64,000 bases of DNA from an uncultured Methylophilaceae bacterium (GCA_903953055.1 CAJBIA010000008.1:19791-83790), one strand, 5' to 3'. Positions 41,513 through 51,520 are shown, counted from the first letter of the stretch. Numbers and translations are program-made. The notes: generated by a model not told the origin, from the sequence alone.

Positions 41513-42247
41513 TTAAATCAGCATCCAAGCGGCCATCCCAGCCATAAGTAAGTCTTCGATGATAGTAATTGTCGACATCGGCAATTCGAATACTGTTCCA
41601 AGGCAAGCACATCTAATTTTTTGTTTTTTTATTACTGCACGAATTACACCTAAACTTGAAAATCCCATTATAACGACTGTTGCTGTATTGGTAATTCTAG
41701 GTTCAAACGCTAATAAATAAGCTAGCCCAAGAGTAAGTTCAATAAATGGGTAAATGAACCCATAAATTTTACTTCGCATGGCCAGCAAGTCATACATCGC
41801 ATAGCTGTTTGCAAATGCATGGATGCTTAGCATTTTAAAAAATGAAAACACTAAAAAGAAACCTGCCATGAAATGCATCATCCAGCGCTCAATGTTAAAA
41901 GGCTCTTGCGAAAAGTTAATGGTTAAAGTGGTCAAAAGGATATAACCAACTATCAAAAATAGTGGTTGATATGTGCGAACCCAATTTGCGATTGGTTGAT
42001 CCTTAAGCGGGGCTTGGCTTGTTTTAGTGAGGTTTAATTCAGATACATTGTATTCACCAACTTTAGCAAGTGCTTTATTGAGCTGGGCGATTGAAGCTAT
42101 TGGATTTTTTAGACTTGCGACTGGAGGACTTAGCGTGACTTTTACTTCTTCAGTAAAAGGCTGGAGGACGGCCGTTACTTTTTTGACACAACTTCCACAG
42201 TGCATGCCATTAATTGCTAATTGTATTGTTTTTTCTGAATGCGTCAT
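41513..42247 (-). CDS. Heavy-metal-associated domain fused to a MauE/DoxX-like membrane domain
   Basis: The 244-residue protein starts with an HMA domain (about 8-72) carrying the metal-binding GMHCGSC motif. From about residue 92 it has four predicted transmembrane helices (about 92-108, 123-142, 159-180 and 187-205, then a last one near 225-242) that resemble MauE-like redox membrane proteins. A C-A-C-L motif near 211-214 (RCACLGTVF) may be the redox pair. It could move copper or mercury ions, or electrons, across the inner membrane. MauE itself belongs to methylamine dehydrogenase maturation, but no other mau genes are nearby. Function unknown. Confidence 0.8.
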   Translation of the reverse strand: MTHSEKTIQLAINGMHCGSCVKKVTAVLQPFTEEVKVTLSPPVASLKNPIASIAQLNKALAKVGEYNVSELNLTKTSQAPLKDQPIANWVRTYQPLFLIVGYILLTTLTINFSQEPFNIERWMMHFMAGFFLVFSFFKMLSIHAFANSYAMYDLLAMRSKIYGFIYPFIELTLGLAYLLAFEPRITNTATVVIMGFSSLGVIRAVIKKQKIRCACLGTVFELPMSTITIIEDLLMAGMAAWMLI

Positions 42248-42417
42248 GCTCTTTAACCCAATAAAAAAGCTTAAGTATCAGTTTATACCATTTTCTTAAG
42301 AGATTATTCCCTGTGTAATGGCTTGGTTAGTTCCTTTACAAAACAACAATTTCATTGGGCTATATTAATCTCGATTTCGGGTAAAATAATGCTTTTATCA
42401 TTTCAGCTTCCTAGGCC

Positions 42418-45400
42418 ATGTCCCATTCTATGCTCAGTTTGCGCGGTAGCGCGGCGCTATCCTCTTTTAGACTTCAAAAAATCCTTGCGAGTTTAAGTCA
42501 AACAGCACCTCAAATTATGGCAGTGCATGCAGATTTTTGGCACTTTGCTTGGAATGAGGGGCAACTGAATGCAACTGAATTGGATACCTTAACTAAAATC
42601 TTAACTTACGGCCCTCGGATGGATGAAGAGGCCGCTATTGGTGAACTGTTTTTGGTGATTCCACGTCCTGGGACAATTTCACCTTGGGCATCCCGTGCAA
42701 CAGACATTGCAAAGCATTGTGGTTTGTCGAATATGCAACGTATTGAACGTGGCATTGCTTACTACGTCAGTAAGCTTGATGGGTCAGCGTTGAACGATGC
42801 TGAAAAACAGGCTGTTAAAGCTGTAATTCATGACCGCATGACCGAAGTAGTATTTGGAAGTTTGTCTGAGGCAGATAAGCTTTATCATGAAGCAACGCCA
42901 GCGCCATTATCTAGTATAGATATTTTGGTGGGTGGTCGGGCGGCCCTTAATCAAGCTAATGCAGACTTGGGCTTAGCGCTCTCGCCAGATGAAGTTGATT
43001 ACCTATTAGAAAATTTTATACGAATTGGTCGTAACCCTACTGATGTCGAGTTGATGATGTTCGCACAAGCGAATTCAGAACACTGCCGGCATAAGATTTT
43101 TAATGCGGATTGGATTGTCGATGATGTGCCTCAAGCGCAGTCGCTGTTCGGTATGATCCGTAATACACATAAATTAAATCCAGGCGCTACGGTCGTCGCT
43201 TATTCAGATAATGCATCTATAGTTGCTGGATCAGCAGGCCAAAAAACTAAGCGATTTTACCCGCAAGCGGATGGTGCTTACGGTTTTATCGACGAAGAAA
43301 TGCATTACTTGATGAAAGTTGAAACGCATAACCATCCAACTGCAATTTCCCCTTTTGCTGGAGCAGCAACTGGTGCAGGTGGAGAGATTCGAGATGAGGG
43401 CGCTACAGGGAGTGGGTCGAAGCCCAAAGCAGGCTTGACAGGCTTTTCTGTCTCCAACTTGAATATCCCAGGGTTTGGACAGCCATGGGAAGGTGATTAC
43501 GGCAAACCTTCACGTACAGCTTCTCCTCTACAAATTATGATTGATGGCCCCCTTGGTGGTGCTGCTTATAACAATGAATTTGGTCGCCCCAACATTGCGG
43601 GGTATTTCCGCACTTTTGAATTAGAGACTGCAGGAGAAATGCGCGGCTACCATAAGCCAATTATGTTGGCGGGTGGCGTGGGTAATATTTCTGCAAAACA
43701 TTCAAAAAAGAATCCGATCCCAGCGGGAGCCTGTCTCATTCAATTAGGCGGTCCGGCGATGTTGATTGGTCTAGGTGGAGGTGCTGCTTCGAGTATGGAT
43801 ACTGGGGCTAACGCCGAAAATTTAGACTTTGATTCAGTCCAACGTGGCAATCCAGAATTAGAACGTCGTGCACAAGAGGTGATTGACCGTTGCTGGCAGT
43901 TGGGTGACAAAAACCCGATTTTGAGTATCCATGACGTAGGTGCTGGCGGCATCTCCAACGCTTTTCCTGAATTAGTTAACGATGCTGGCGTAGGCGCAAT
44001 ATTTCAGTTGCGAGATGTGCATAACGAAGAGCCTGGCATGTCTCCGCGCGAGCTTTGGAGCAATGAAGCGCAAGAGCGTTATGTCATGGCCGTCAAAAAG
44101 GAAGACTTACCACGTTTTTCTGAAATCTGCGAGCGGGAACGATGTCCTTTTGCAGTCGTGGGAGAGGCCGTTAAAAGTCGCCATTTAACCGTAGCAGATC
44201 GACATTTTGGAAACCAGCCCGTTGACATAGATTTATCAGTGTTGCTAGGTAAGCCTCCTAAAATGTTGCGCGATGTTAAACATGTAAGACGTACTTTGCC
44301 AACATTTGATACATCAAGTATTGATTTAAAAGATGCTGCAAATCGTGTTCTTCGTCTTCCGGGTGTCGCAGATAAAACCTTTCTTATAACCATTGGTGAT
44401 CGCTCTGTGACCGGACTAATTGCACGTGATCAAATGGTTGGTCCTTGGCAAATTCCTGTTGCTGATGTGGCTGTGACTCTAGCCGGTTATGAAACCTATC
44501 AAGGCGAAGCTTTTGCGATTGGCGAAAAAGCACCTCTAGCGCTAATTAATGCGCCTGCATCAGGCCGTATGGCGATCGGTGAGTCGATTACCAATATTGC
44601 GGCAAGTTTGATTAATGATATTAGCGATCTGAAGCTATCTGCTAACTGGATGGCTCCTGCTGGCCACGAAGGGGAAGATGCTGCGCTTTTTGACACAGTT
44701 AAAGCCGTGGGAATGGATCTATGTCCTGCCCTTGGCATAAGCATTCCTGTCGGAAAAGATTCCATGTCGATGAAGACGGTTTGGGATGAGAATGGGGAGA
44801 AAAAGGCAGTTACGTCCCCAATTTCACTAGTGGTTACTGCATTCGCAGCGACAGCAGATGCTCGTAAAACACTTACACCACAATTAAAAAATGATTTGGA
44901 AAAGACAAAACTCATTTTGATCGATTTGGGGGCAGGTAAAAACCGCATGGGTGGATCAGCTTTGGCGCAAGTATATGGTGCAGTTGGCAATGATGCGCCA
45001 GATGTAGATGACGCTGCCCGTTTGAAAAATTTCTTTGGTGTGATTCAACAGCTCAATTTGGATGGGAAACTACTTGCTTACCATGACCGTTCGGATGGGG
45101 GCTTATTTACCACATTGACTGAAATGGCGTTTGCTGGACATTGTGGTTTAAATGTCAATATTGATAGTTTGGCGGGTGATCCCGCAAGTATTCTTTACAA
45201 TGAAGAATTAGGAGCGGTGATTCAAGTTCGCGCTGCTGATGAGGATTCGGTTAAAGCAAGTTTGATAAAATCATTACCAAATTGTGTGCATATGATTGGC
45301 GATGCATCCTCTGGCAATATGATTACTATCTGGCAATCTGGGAACGCCATTTTTGAAGCATCATGTGTTGATTTGCATCGAGCTTGGTCTGAAACCACTT

Positions 45401-46320
45401 ACCAAATACAAAAAATGCGAGATAACCCAGTCTGTGCTCAACAAGAGTATGACCGCATCTTGAACACAGAGGATGTTGGTTTGCATGCTAAATTAACATT
45501 TGATCCTGCGGACGATGTTGCAGCGCCTTATATCAATTCCGGTGTACGTCCAAAAATGGCGATTTTGCGAGAACAGGGTGTAAATGGCCAGACTGAAATG
45601 GCGGCTGCATTTGATCGTGCAGGGTTCGCTACTTATGACATTCACATGAGCGATATCATTACTGGTCGTGTAAGTTTAAGGAATTTTGCTGGACTTGTAG
45701 CTTGCGGTGGCTTCTCTTATGGTGACGTCCTGGGGGCTGGCGAGGGTTGGGCAAAGTCTATATTGTTTAATGCTCGGGCTAGCGACGAATTTTCAGCATT
45801 CTTTCAGCGGCAAGAATCTTTCTCATTGGGCGTTTGTAATGGCTGTCAAATGATGAGTAACTTGCACAGCATTATTCCAGGGGCTGAGCAATGGCCTCAT
45901 TTTGTGCGCAATAAATCAGAACAGTTTGAGGCACGCTTCGCCATGGTGGAAGTGCAAGAGTCGCCATCACTTTTCTTTGCAGGCATGGCTGGAAGCCGCA
46001 TGCCAATTGCTGTTGCTCACGGCGAAGGTTTTGCGGAATTTTCTTCAGAATCTGCTGTCAATGCAGTTGTTGCTGATAAGTTAGTGAGTATGAAGTTTGT
46101 AGATAATGCTGGACATTCAACTGAGGTGTATCCATTTAACCCAAATGGCTCCCCACAGGGAATTACTGGTTTAACTACTAAAGATGGGCGTTTTAGTATT
46201 ATGATGCCCCATCCGGAACGAGTTTTCCGTACGGTGCAAAATTCTTGGCATCCAGATGCTTGGGGTGAAGATGGCGCTTGGATACGTATGTTTAGAAATG
46301 CAAGAAAGTTTATTAATTAA
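42418..46320 (+). CDS. purL: Phosphoribosylformylglycinamidine synthase
   Basis: The 1300-residue product is the long, fused PurL of gammaproteobacterial and betaproteobacterial type: an N-terminal PurS-like part and linker, the FGAM synthetase core ([36 protein letters not shown]), and a C-terminal glutaminase whose nucleophile Cys is in [13 protein letters not shown]. The His/Glu pair is in PHPERVFR. It makes FGAM from FGAR with ATP and glutamine. It is upstream of the ankyrin gene by only 21 bases. Confidence 0.98.
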   Translation: MSHSMLSLRGSAALSSFRLQKILASLSQTAPQIMAVHADFWHFAWNEGQLNATELDTLTKILTYGPRMDEEAAIGELFLVIPRPGTISPWASRATDIAKHCGLSNMQRIERGIAYYVSKLDGSALNDAEKQAVKAVIHDRMTEVVFGSLSEADKLYHEATPAPLSSIDILVGGRAALNQANADLGLALSPDEVDYLLENFIRIGRNPTDVELMMFAQANSEHCRHKIFNADWIVDDVPQAQSLFGMIRNTHKLNPGATVVAYSDNASIVAGSAGQKTKRFYPQADGAYGFIDEEMHYLMKVETHNHPTAISPFAGAATGAGGEIRDEGATGSGSKPKAGLTGFSVSNLNIPGFGQPWEGDYGKPSRTASPLQIMIDGPLGGAAYNNEFGRPNIAGYFRTFELETAGEMRGYHKPIMLAGGVGNISAKHSKKNPIPAGACLIQLGGPAMLIGLGGGAASSMDTGANAENLDFDSVQRGNPELERRAQEVIDRCWQLGDKNPILSIHDVGAGGISNAFPELVNDAGVGAIFQLRDVHNEEPGMSPRELWSNEAQERYVMAVKKEDLPRFSEICERERCPFAVVGEAVKSRHLTVADRHFGNQPVDIDLSVLLGKPPKMLRDVKHVRRTLPTFDTSSIDLKDAANRVLRLPGVADKTFLITIGDRSVTGLIARDQMVGPWQIPVADVAVTLAGYETYQGEAFAIGEKAPLALINAPASGRMAIGESITNIAASLINDISDLKLSANWMAPAGHEGEDAALFDTVKAVGMDLCPALGISIPVGKDSMSMKTVWDENGEKKAVTSPISLVVTAFAATADARKTLTPQLKNDLEKTKLILIDLGAGKNRMGGSALAQVYGAVGNDAPDVDDAARLKNFFGVIQQLNLDGKLLAYHDRSDGGLFTTLTEMAFAGHCGLNVNIDSLAGDPASILYNEELGAVIQVRAADEDSVKASLIKSLPNCVHMIGDASSGNMITIWQSGNAIFEASCVDLHRAWSETTYQIQKMRDNPVCAQQEYDRILNTEDVGLHAKLTFDPADDVAAPYINSGVRPKMAILREQGVNGQTEMAAAFDRAGFATYDIHMSDIITGRVSLRNFAGLVACGGFSYGDVLGAGEGWAKSILFNARASDEFSAFFQRQESFSLGVCNGCQMMSNLHSIIPGAEQWPHFVRNKSEQFEARFAMVEVQESPSLFFAGMAGSRMPIAVAHGEGFAEFSSESAVNAVVADKLVSMKFVDNAGHSTEVYPFNPNGSPQGITGLTTKDGRFSIMMPHPERVFRTVQNSWHPDAWGEDGAWIRMFRNARKFIN

Positions 46321-46341
46321 AAATAATTTGGAGAGTAATAA

Positions 46342-46824
46342 ATGAAATTTATTAAAACATTGATGATGGTCATCGCATTAAGCATTCCATTTGCATCTTT
46401 TGCAATGGAAAGTGACCAGCAAGTTGAATACACAGAGGCTTTGCGTGATGGTAATGTCAAAGTTGTTAAAAAATACTTGGATTCTGGTGTCGATGTAAAT
46501 GAGAAATTTTTTGCATGGTCGGCATTGCAAATTGCTGCAAACAAGAATCAATTGGGTGTTGTTAAGTTTTTAGTAGAGCACGGAGCTGAGGTTAACTATA
46601 CCCATCCTCTCACTAAAATGTCAGCAGGTGAAATGGCTGCATTTGATGGTTATACCGAAGTTGTGAAATATCTTGCATCAAAAGGCGCGGATTGGAATTT
46701 AAAATTACGTGGCGATGTATCGATTGTCCGTGCAGTTCGTGATACCGGTAATACAAAAATGGTTGATCTGTTAATTTCTTTTGGCGCTAAAGATGATGGT
46801 TGTAAAGAAGAAAAATGCTTCTAG
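46342..46824 (+). CDS. Exported ankyrin-repeat protein (160 aa)
   Basis: A Sec-type signal peptide (about 1-22, ending SFAM) leads a mature part with roughly three to four ankyrin repeats, for example LVEHGAEVNYTHPL and YLASKGADWNLKL. A ribosome site GGAGAG precedes the ATG. Two Cys near the end (CKEEKC) may form a disulfide. It follows purL by 21 bases and precedes the cytochrome c. In other bacteria exported ankyrin proteins sit next to redox enzymes (e.g. AnkB with KatB), so it may be an adaptor for the cassette to its right. Partner unproven. Confidence 0.85.
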   Translation: MKFIKTLMMVIALSIPFASFAMESDQQVEYTEALRDGNVKVVKKYLDSGVDVNEKFFAWSALQIAANKNQLGVVKFLVEHGAEVNYTHPLTKMSAGEMAAFDGYTEVVKYLASKGADWNLKLRGDVSIVRAVRDTGNTKMVDLLISFGAKDDGCKEEKCF

Positions 46825-46842
46825 TTTGAGTTTATCAAACTA
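46822..46842 (+). repeat. Small inverted repeat between the ankyrin and cytochrome genes
   Basis: TAGTTTGA/TCAAACTA is an 8-bp perfect stem with a 5-nt loop, covering the ankyrin stop and ending 3 bases before the cytochrome ATG. There is no T run, so it is not a clear terminator. It might affect translation start or mRNA processing. Confidence 0.4.
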
Positions 46843-46844
46843 AA

Positions 46845-47252
46845 ATGGATCAATTTAAACAGATGATCAATTGCAAGAATGTTCATAAGTTTTATCGATT
46901 AACCCACAGATATCTACTGGTGTTTGTGGGTTTTTTTGTTTTTAGCCTAAATGTATATGCGGATGAAGTTCAAATTTCTAGTTCGCATATTCAAACTTTA
47001 GCGGCCTCTTGCGCGGCTTGCCATGGTAGTCAAGGCAATAGCGTAGGTGGTACTTCTGTACTGGCTGGTTTGGACGCTTCACATTTGGTTTTGCAAATGA
47101 TGTCCTTTAGAAATGGTAGTCGAAGTTCTACCGTTATGCATCGGCATGCCAAAGGACTGACAGTTGAAGAAATTAATGCTTTAGCAGTGTACTTTTCTGA
47201 ACAAAAACGAGTAAGCGCATTAATTCCACCCAGCCAACTGTTGGAGCAATAA
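46845..47252 (+). CDS. Monohaem cytochrome c, FccA-like
   Basis: The 135-residue protein has a basic n-region, a hydrophobic signal core (about 22-38) and one haem site CAACH at 56-60. Met98 in STVMHRH is a candidate distal ligand. It is followed one base later by the FccB-like flavoprotein gene, so it is likely its electron acceptor, as in flavocytochrome c sulfide dehydrogenase. The start at 46845 gives a long n-region; an ATG at 46863 would shorten it. A terminator-like hairpin lies within the signal-peptide codons (46901-46937). Confidence 0.85.
   Translation: MDQFKQMINCKNVHKFYRLTHRYLLVFVGFFVFSLNVYADEVQISSSHIQTLAASCAACHGSQGNSVGGTSVLAGLDASHLVLQMMSFRNGSRSSTVMHRHAKGLTVEEINALAVYFSEQKRVSALIPPSQLLEQ
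46901..46937 (+). terminator. Terminator-like hairpin inside the cytochrome signal-peptide codons
   Basis: AACCCACA (46901-46908) pairs with TGTGGGTT (46925-46932), followed by a run of Ts that encodes Phe-rich signal sequence. It looks like an intrinsic terminator but lies inside the reading frame. It may be chance, or may attenuate transcription into the flavoprotein genes. Confidence 0.35.
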
Positions 47253-47253
47253 T

Positions 47254-48516
47254 ATGGCGATAGATAGACGTGATTTTCTAAAAATTGCTGCTACAACAGC
47301 CCTAATTTCTTTTCCAATGATTTCAAAGGCGATCACTCAGTCGAAAGGGCGCATTGTAGTTATTGGGGGTGGTTATGCAGGGGCCACGGCAGCTAAATAT
47401 TTACGTTCCTGGAGCAATGGAAGTTTAGATGTCATCATGGTTGAGCCACGAACTCAGTTTGTTTCATGCCCACTGAGTAATTTGGTTTTGGGGGGCACCA
47501 AGAACATCAATGAACTGACTTTTGGCTACGACATGCTAAAAAGTAATCATGGTATTCAATGGGTTTCAGATGAGGTTGTGGCGATCGATACGTCAGATCG
47601 TGTAGTCAAAATGAAGCGGGGTGAATTAGCTTACGATAGATTAATTATCGCCCCAGGCATTGATTTTATGTATGAACAATTACCAGTTTTGCAAAGTGAA
47701 GAAGCTCAGTTGGCGGTTCCTCATGCCTGGAAAGCTGGTGTACAAACAGTTAATCTTCGTAAACAGCTTGAGAGCATGAAGGATGGAGGGGTGTTCGTTA
47801 TTAGCATTCCCAAAGCACCCTATCGATGCCCGCCTGGGCCTTATGAGCGAGTTTCCCAAGTGGCTTTTTACTTAAAAAATCACAAGCCGAATTCTAAAAT
47901 TATTGTGCTCGATGCCAATGCAGAGATTATTTCCAAAAAAGGATTATTCACTAAAGTCTGGGCTGAAATGTATGCAGGCATGATTGATTACCGCCCAAAT
48001 AGTAGTGTGGTGGATGTTGATGTTGTAGCAAAAACAGTTAAAACGGAGTTTGAGTCTGTGCGAGCTGATGTGCTGAATGTCATTCCGCCGCAACGCGCAG
48101 GAAAAATTGCTCAAATTGCAGGTGTTGCTAATGTCGATAAACGTTGGTGCGAAGTAGACTTTTTAACCTACGAATCAAAAATAATTCCAAACGTGCATCT
48201 TATTGGAGATTCTGTATCCGCTGCATTACCCAAATCTGCCCATATGGCAACTTCACAAGCACGTGTATGTGCTAATGCTATTGTGGCGCTTATGAGCAAT
48301 CAATTGCCAGATTCAGCGCCAGTATTTGCTAATACATGCTATAGCTATGTTTCGGATAAGATGGCGATGCATGTTGCGAATGTTTATCGCTATGACCCTA
48401 ATAAGAAAATTATGGTTTCTGCTGAAGGGGGTGGGGTTTCTGAAAAGCCTTCAGAATTAGAGGGTAATTATGCGCAAGCCTGGGCCAAAAATATTTGGTC
48501 GGATGTTCTGACCTAA
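47254..48516 (+). CDS. FccB-like FAD flavoprotein (sulfide dehydrogenase type)
   Basis: The 420-residue protein carries a Tat-type N-terminus (DRRDFLKIAATTAL) and an FAD-binding fold beginning VVIGGGYAGATAAKYL at about 35-50. Cys192 in YRCPPGPYER and Cys299 in RWCEVDFLTYES correspond in context to the redox-active cysteine pair of flavocytochrome c sulfide dehydrogenase, and HLIGDSV is the second FAD motif. Sulfide oxidation in the periplasm, passing electrons to the adjacent cytochrome, is the expected role. A related substrate is possible, since the other sox genes are absent here. Confidence 0.85.
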   Translation: MAIDRRDFLKIAATTALISFPMISKAITQSKGRIVVIGGGYAGATAAKYLRSWSNGSLDVIMVEPRTQFVSCPLSNLVLGGTKNINELTFGYDMLKSNHGIQWVSDEVVAIDTSDRVVKMKRGELAYDRLIIAPGIDFMYEQLPVLQSEEAQLAVPHAWKAGVQTVNLRKQLESMKDGGVFVISIPKAPYRCPPGPYERVSQVAFYLKNHKPNSKIIVLDANAEIISKKGLFTKVWAEMYAGMIDYRPNSSVVDVDVVAKTVKTEFESVRADVLNVIPPQRAGKIAQIAGVANVDKRWCEVDFLTYESKIIPNVHLIGDSVSAALPKSAHMATSQARVCANAIVALMSNQLPDSAPVFANTCYSYVSDKMAMHVANVYRYDPNKKIMVSAEGGGVSEKPSELEGNYAQAWAKNIWSDVLT

Positions 48517-48551
48517 GTTCTATTTTTCAGAAAGCGGTGTTGGTAATCATT

Positions 48552-49130
48552 ATGTTGAATTTCAAATTATTTATATCAGCTATTGTTCTGATAAGCATTA
48601 GAAATATAGCAATAGCACACGAAATCACTCCAACAAATATTGCCGTTTACATTCAAGCCCAAGAATATAACCATCAGATTCGATTAAGTCATTATTCTCA
48701 AGATTATTGGTATAGCCAAGGTCCAATGTTAGAGATGGCAGCAGCAGAAGTTTTGGGAGCCAATTATGCTGGCGTTGATATGTGTGATGCGCAACCAAAA
48801 GAGGCAAAGGTTATTGTCTGGCTTCGACCAAGAATGTTTTATAACCCACAAATGCAAACGTTCTACGGCAAAGTGATTGCGGTAGCATATACCGCTGATG
48901 GTAAACCTCTAGCTAATTATGTGGGAGAAACCTCAAAGCGTGCCTTTTTTGATGTTAAAACTGAGCTAAGCTTGAATGAGGTATATCATGGCGCAATGAA
49001 AGTGGTTTCAGCACAGATGAAAGCAGATGCAAAGTTTCAAGATGCGCTTAAAGCCTTATCCTTTTCATCGCCATGTGCAATGGTCAGCTTGTTGCCTGAG
49101 CCAAAAATTCAATTCATGTCATTTCAATAG
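48552..49130 (+). CDS. Unrecognised exported protein (192 aa)
   Basis: The chosen ATG at 48552 gives a clean signal peptide (about 1-22, ending AIAH) and a mature protein of about 170 residues. A GTG or ATG further upstream would extend it by up to 19 residues into the flavoprotein end. Two cysteines (MCDAQ near 77 and SPCAM near 176) could form a disulfide. There are no haem, metal or known enzyme motifs. The neighbours on either side are a flavoprotein and an exported beta-propeller, so a periplasmic redox or binding role is the best inference. I do not recognise the family. Confidence 0.75.
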   Translation: MLNFKLFISAIVLISIRNIAIAHEITPTNIAVYIQAQEYNHQIRLSHYSQDYWYSQGPMLEMAAAEVLGANYAGVDMCDAQPKEAKVIVWLRPRMFYNPQMQTFYGKVIAVAYTADGKPLANYVGETSKRAFFDVKTELSLNEVYHGAMKVVSAQMKADAKFQDALKALSFSSPCAMVSLLPEPKIQFMSFQ

Positions 49131-49138
49131 GGAGTTTT

Positions 49139-50002
49139 ATGCGAATTTCTAAGCTATTAATAGTTTTAATTGGTTTTGTAGTTTTATCATTCAATGTTCA
49201 GGCACACGAAACGAAAAAAATTACAGGATTAAAAATGCCTGAATCAGCCATCGCTGCAAAAGATGGTCGTATCTTTGTTTCAGAGATTGGTGAATTTGGT
49301 AAAGATGGTGATGGTCAAATTACTGTGATTGATAAAAATGGCGAATTGAAAGTATTTGCACAGGGTTTAGATGACCCTAAAGGCTTAGCAATTGTCGGTA
49401 ATGACTTGTTTGTGGCTGATAATCACCGCGTCATGAAAATTACTTTAGATGGCAAAGTTTCAGTGTTTGCGGCGCCAGAAGCTTTTCCTGAACCGGCTCA
49501 ATTTTTAAATGATTTGGAGTCTGATGCGGCTGGCAATATTTATGTGAGTGATAGTGGAGATTTAAAGGGAGTAGGTGGTGCAATTTATAAAATTAACTCA
49601 AAAGGTAAAGTTACAACCATTATCAATGGCAAACAAGATGCACGTATATTAGCGCCCAATGGTTTGTTGATGGGTAAAACTCAAAACTGCATTATGGTTG
49701 TTGATTTTGTTTCTGGTGTTTTATATCGCTTAGATATGAAGAAAAACGAGCTGATTGAAGTTGCAAATGGCTTCGGTGGTGGTGACGGTATTGTAAAAGG
49801 CAAAAAGGACCAGTTCTATGTCAGCGATTGGAAAAACGGGAAAGTATTTAGCGTTAAATTAGAAAAAGGCGCGGTTGTTAATGCAGAACTTATTAAAGAA
49901 GGCTTTGCGGCCGCGGCAGATATTGCGCCTAGCCTAGATGGTAAATTTCTATTGGTACCTGATATGAAGGCCGGCGAGTTAGTGTATTTGCCACTTCATT
50001 AA
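49139..50002 (+). CDS. Exported SMP-30/NHL-like beta-propeller
   Basis: A 287-residue protein with a signal peptide (about 1-22, ending VQA) followed by repeated beta-propeller blades such as KDGRIFVSEIGEFG, LFVADNHRVMKI, GNIYVSDSGDL and DQFYVSDWKNGKVF. The layout matches SMP-30/gluconolactonase and NHL proteins, which bind metal and sugars or lactones or serve as scaffolds. A GGGAG ribosome site precedes the ATG, 8 bases after the previous gene. It ends the cassette before a strong terminator. Substrate not identifiable. Confidence 0.85.
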   Translation: MRISKLLIVLIGFVVLSFNVQAHETKKITGLKMPESAIAAKDGRIFVSEIGEFGKDGDGQITVIDKNGELKVFAQGLDDPKGLAIVGNDLFVADNHRVMKITLDGKVSVFAAPEAFPEPAQFLNDLESDAAGNIYVSDSGDLKGVGGAIYKINSKGKVTTIINGKQDARILAPNGLLMGKTQNCIMVVDFVSGVLYRLDMKKNELIEVANGFGGGDGIVKGKKDQFYVSDWKNGKVFSVKLEKGAVVNAELIKEGFAAAADIAPSLDGKFLLVPDMKAGELVYLPLH

Positions 50003-50017
50003 GTAATCTTATTTTGT

Positions 50018-50050
50018 TAAAAAAGGCCTTCTGTTGAAGGCCTTTTTTTT
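50018..50050. terminator. Terminator after the redox cassette
   Basis: AAAAAGGCCTTC/GAAGGCCTTTTTTTT makes a strong stem, 16 bases after the propeller stop. The A and T flanks make it bidirectional, also serving the convergent cyclophilin gene. Confidence 0.9.
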
Positions 50051-50068
50051 GCTAATAATACTAATAAT

Positions 50069-50638
50069 TTATTTTGCCTGGGTAACAAGGGTAACTGATT
50101 CGATTGCCACTGTTTGTATTGGAACGTCGCCGCCATCTGTAGGGAGATGTGAGATTTTCTCAACTACATCCATGCCTTTGACTACCTTACCAAACACAGT
50201 ATAGCCCCAGCCGCGTTCAGATTTTTCAGTGTAGTTTAAAAAAGCATTGTTGGCGACGTTTATAAAGAATTGTGAAGATGCAGAATGGGGATCATTGGTC
50301 CGCGCCATGGCGATAGTACCTATTGTGTTGGCTAGACCGTTGTCTGCTTCATTTTTGATTGGTGCGCGTGTTGTTTTTTCATTTAAGCTTTTATCCATAC
50401 CGCCACCTTGAATCATAAATCCAGAAATTACGCGGTGGAAAATCGTACCAGAATAAAAGCCATCTTTTGTGTACTGTAGAAAGTTAGCTACAGTGGTTGG
50501 AGCTTTCTCTTGATTGAGTTCAACTACAATTATGCCTTTGTTCGTTTTGATTTCAACGGTAGGCTGAGCAAACGCGTTGACGCTTGAAGCGAGTGTTGAA
50601 AGCAAGGTGCATGAAATAAATAGTTTTTTAAACGTCAT
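50069..50638 (-). CDS. Periplasmic cyclophilin-type peptidyl-prolyl isomerase
   Basis: The 189-residue protein has a signal peptide (about 1-24, ending AFA) and a single cyclophilin domain: [33 protein letters not shown] and [14 protein letters not shown]. It catalyses prolyl cis-trans isomerisation in the periplasm. It is probably the PpiA equivalent. It lies 33 bases downstream of serB on the same strand. Confidence 0.93.
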   Translation of the reverse strand: MTFKKLFISCTLLSTLASSVNAFAQPTVEIKTNKGIIVVELNQEKAPTTVANFLQYTKDGFYSGTIFHRVISGFMIQGGGMDKSLNEKTTRAPIKNEADNGLANTIGTIAMARTNDPHSASSQFFINVANNAFLNYTEKSERGWGYTVFGKVVKGMDVVEKISHLPTDGGDVPIQTVAIESVTLVTQAK

Positions 50639-50671
50639 TTTTAATCCTTTGGGTTAAATAAAAGTGCTTAA

Positions 50672-51520
50672 TTAAATCGTCGAGAATAAATTCACAATGC
50701 CATCTAGCCCAACATAATTAAGTGCGTAGCTGGCTTGGGCTTGAACGATGGGCTTTGCATGGTAGGCTATCCCTGCCACTGCTTCACGCATCATGGTTAA
50801 GTCGTTGGCGCCGTCACCTATGGCAATTACCTGATCTTTATTCAAACCGAGTTTCTCTCGTCTTTGTATCAGGAAATTAGCTTTTGCTTGAGCGTCTACT
50901 ATTTCACCATGTACTTTTCCAGTTAGTTTCCCGTTACAAATTTCTAGAGTGTTTGACTCGGCATAATCTAAATCTAGCTTTGATTTCACATGGTTTGCAA
51001 AAAACTCGAAACCACCCGACACTAATAACGTTGAAATACCATTAGCTTTACAAGCATCTATCCAAATTTTCGCGCCAGGGTTTAGTTTAAGTCTTTCGTC
51101 AACAACTCGCTGAAGGGCCGATTCATCTAGGCCCTTCAGGAGGGCAACGCGGCGAGTTAGACTTTCTTTAAATTCAATTTCACCCCGCATTGCACTTTCG
51201 GTAATTTCTGCCACCTGTGGTTTGATGTTCATCATATCGGCAATTTCGTCAATACATTCGATATTGATGAGGGTTGAATCCATATCCATAACTGCAAGTT
51301 TTATATTCTTTAGGGTTTGTTTCTCTGGTACATAAGAGCAATCAATTTGTTGACTATGACAGAATTTTTTGACCTCATCAGAAACCGAATCTTGGTGAGG
51401 TAAATAATAAGCGTGTTCCGCGATTTGAATAAATTGCAAGCCTGGTTTGGTCCTGCTCAATTGATGAATCTGCATCAGATGAGCTAATTGAATTGATGAA
51501 CTTTGAACGACTAAGCGCAT
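50672..51520 (-). CDS. serB: Phosphoserine phosphatase
   Basis: The 282-residue product has an N-terminal regulatory part and a HAD domain with MDMDSTLINIECIDEIAD (motif I, about 72-89), the SGGFEFFA motif II and IGDGANDLTMM motif III. It makes serine from phosphoserine, the last step of the phosphorylated pathway. Its upstream region (51521-51666) is shared with the divergent sucC gene. Confidence 0.96.
   Translation of the reverse strand: MRLVVQSSSIQLAHLMQIHQLSRTKPGLQFIQIAEHAYYLPHQDSVSDEVKKFCHSQQIDCSYVPEKQTLKNIKLAVMDMDSTLINIECIDEIADMMNIKPQVAEITESAMRGEIEFKESLTRRVALLKGLDESALQRVVDERLKLNPGAKIWIDACKANGISTLLVSGGFEFFANHVKSKLDLDYAESNTLEICNGKLTGKVHGEIVDAQAKANFLIQRREKLGLNKDQVIAIGDGANDLTMMREAVAGIAYHAKPIVQAQASYALNYVGLDGIVNLFSTI

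Noticed and set aside
42248-42417. A purine riboswitch ahead of purL
   Set aside because: No conserved three-stem purine motif is visible; the gap looks like an ordinary divergent promoter region.
44499-44990. A 163-residue ORF opposite purL
   Set aside because: It lies entirely antisense to conserved purL coding sequence, and its Ser/Pro/Ala-rich translation is typical of a shadow frame.
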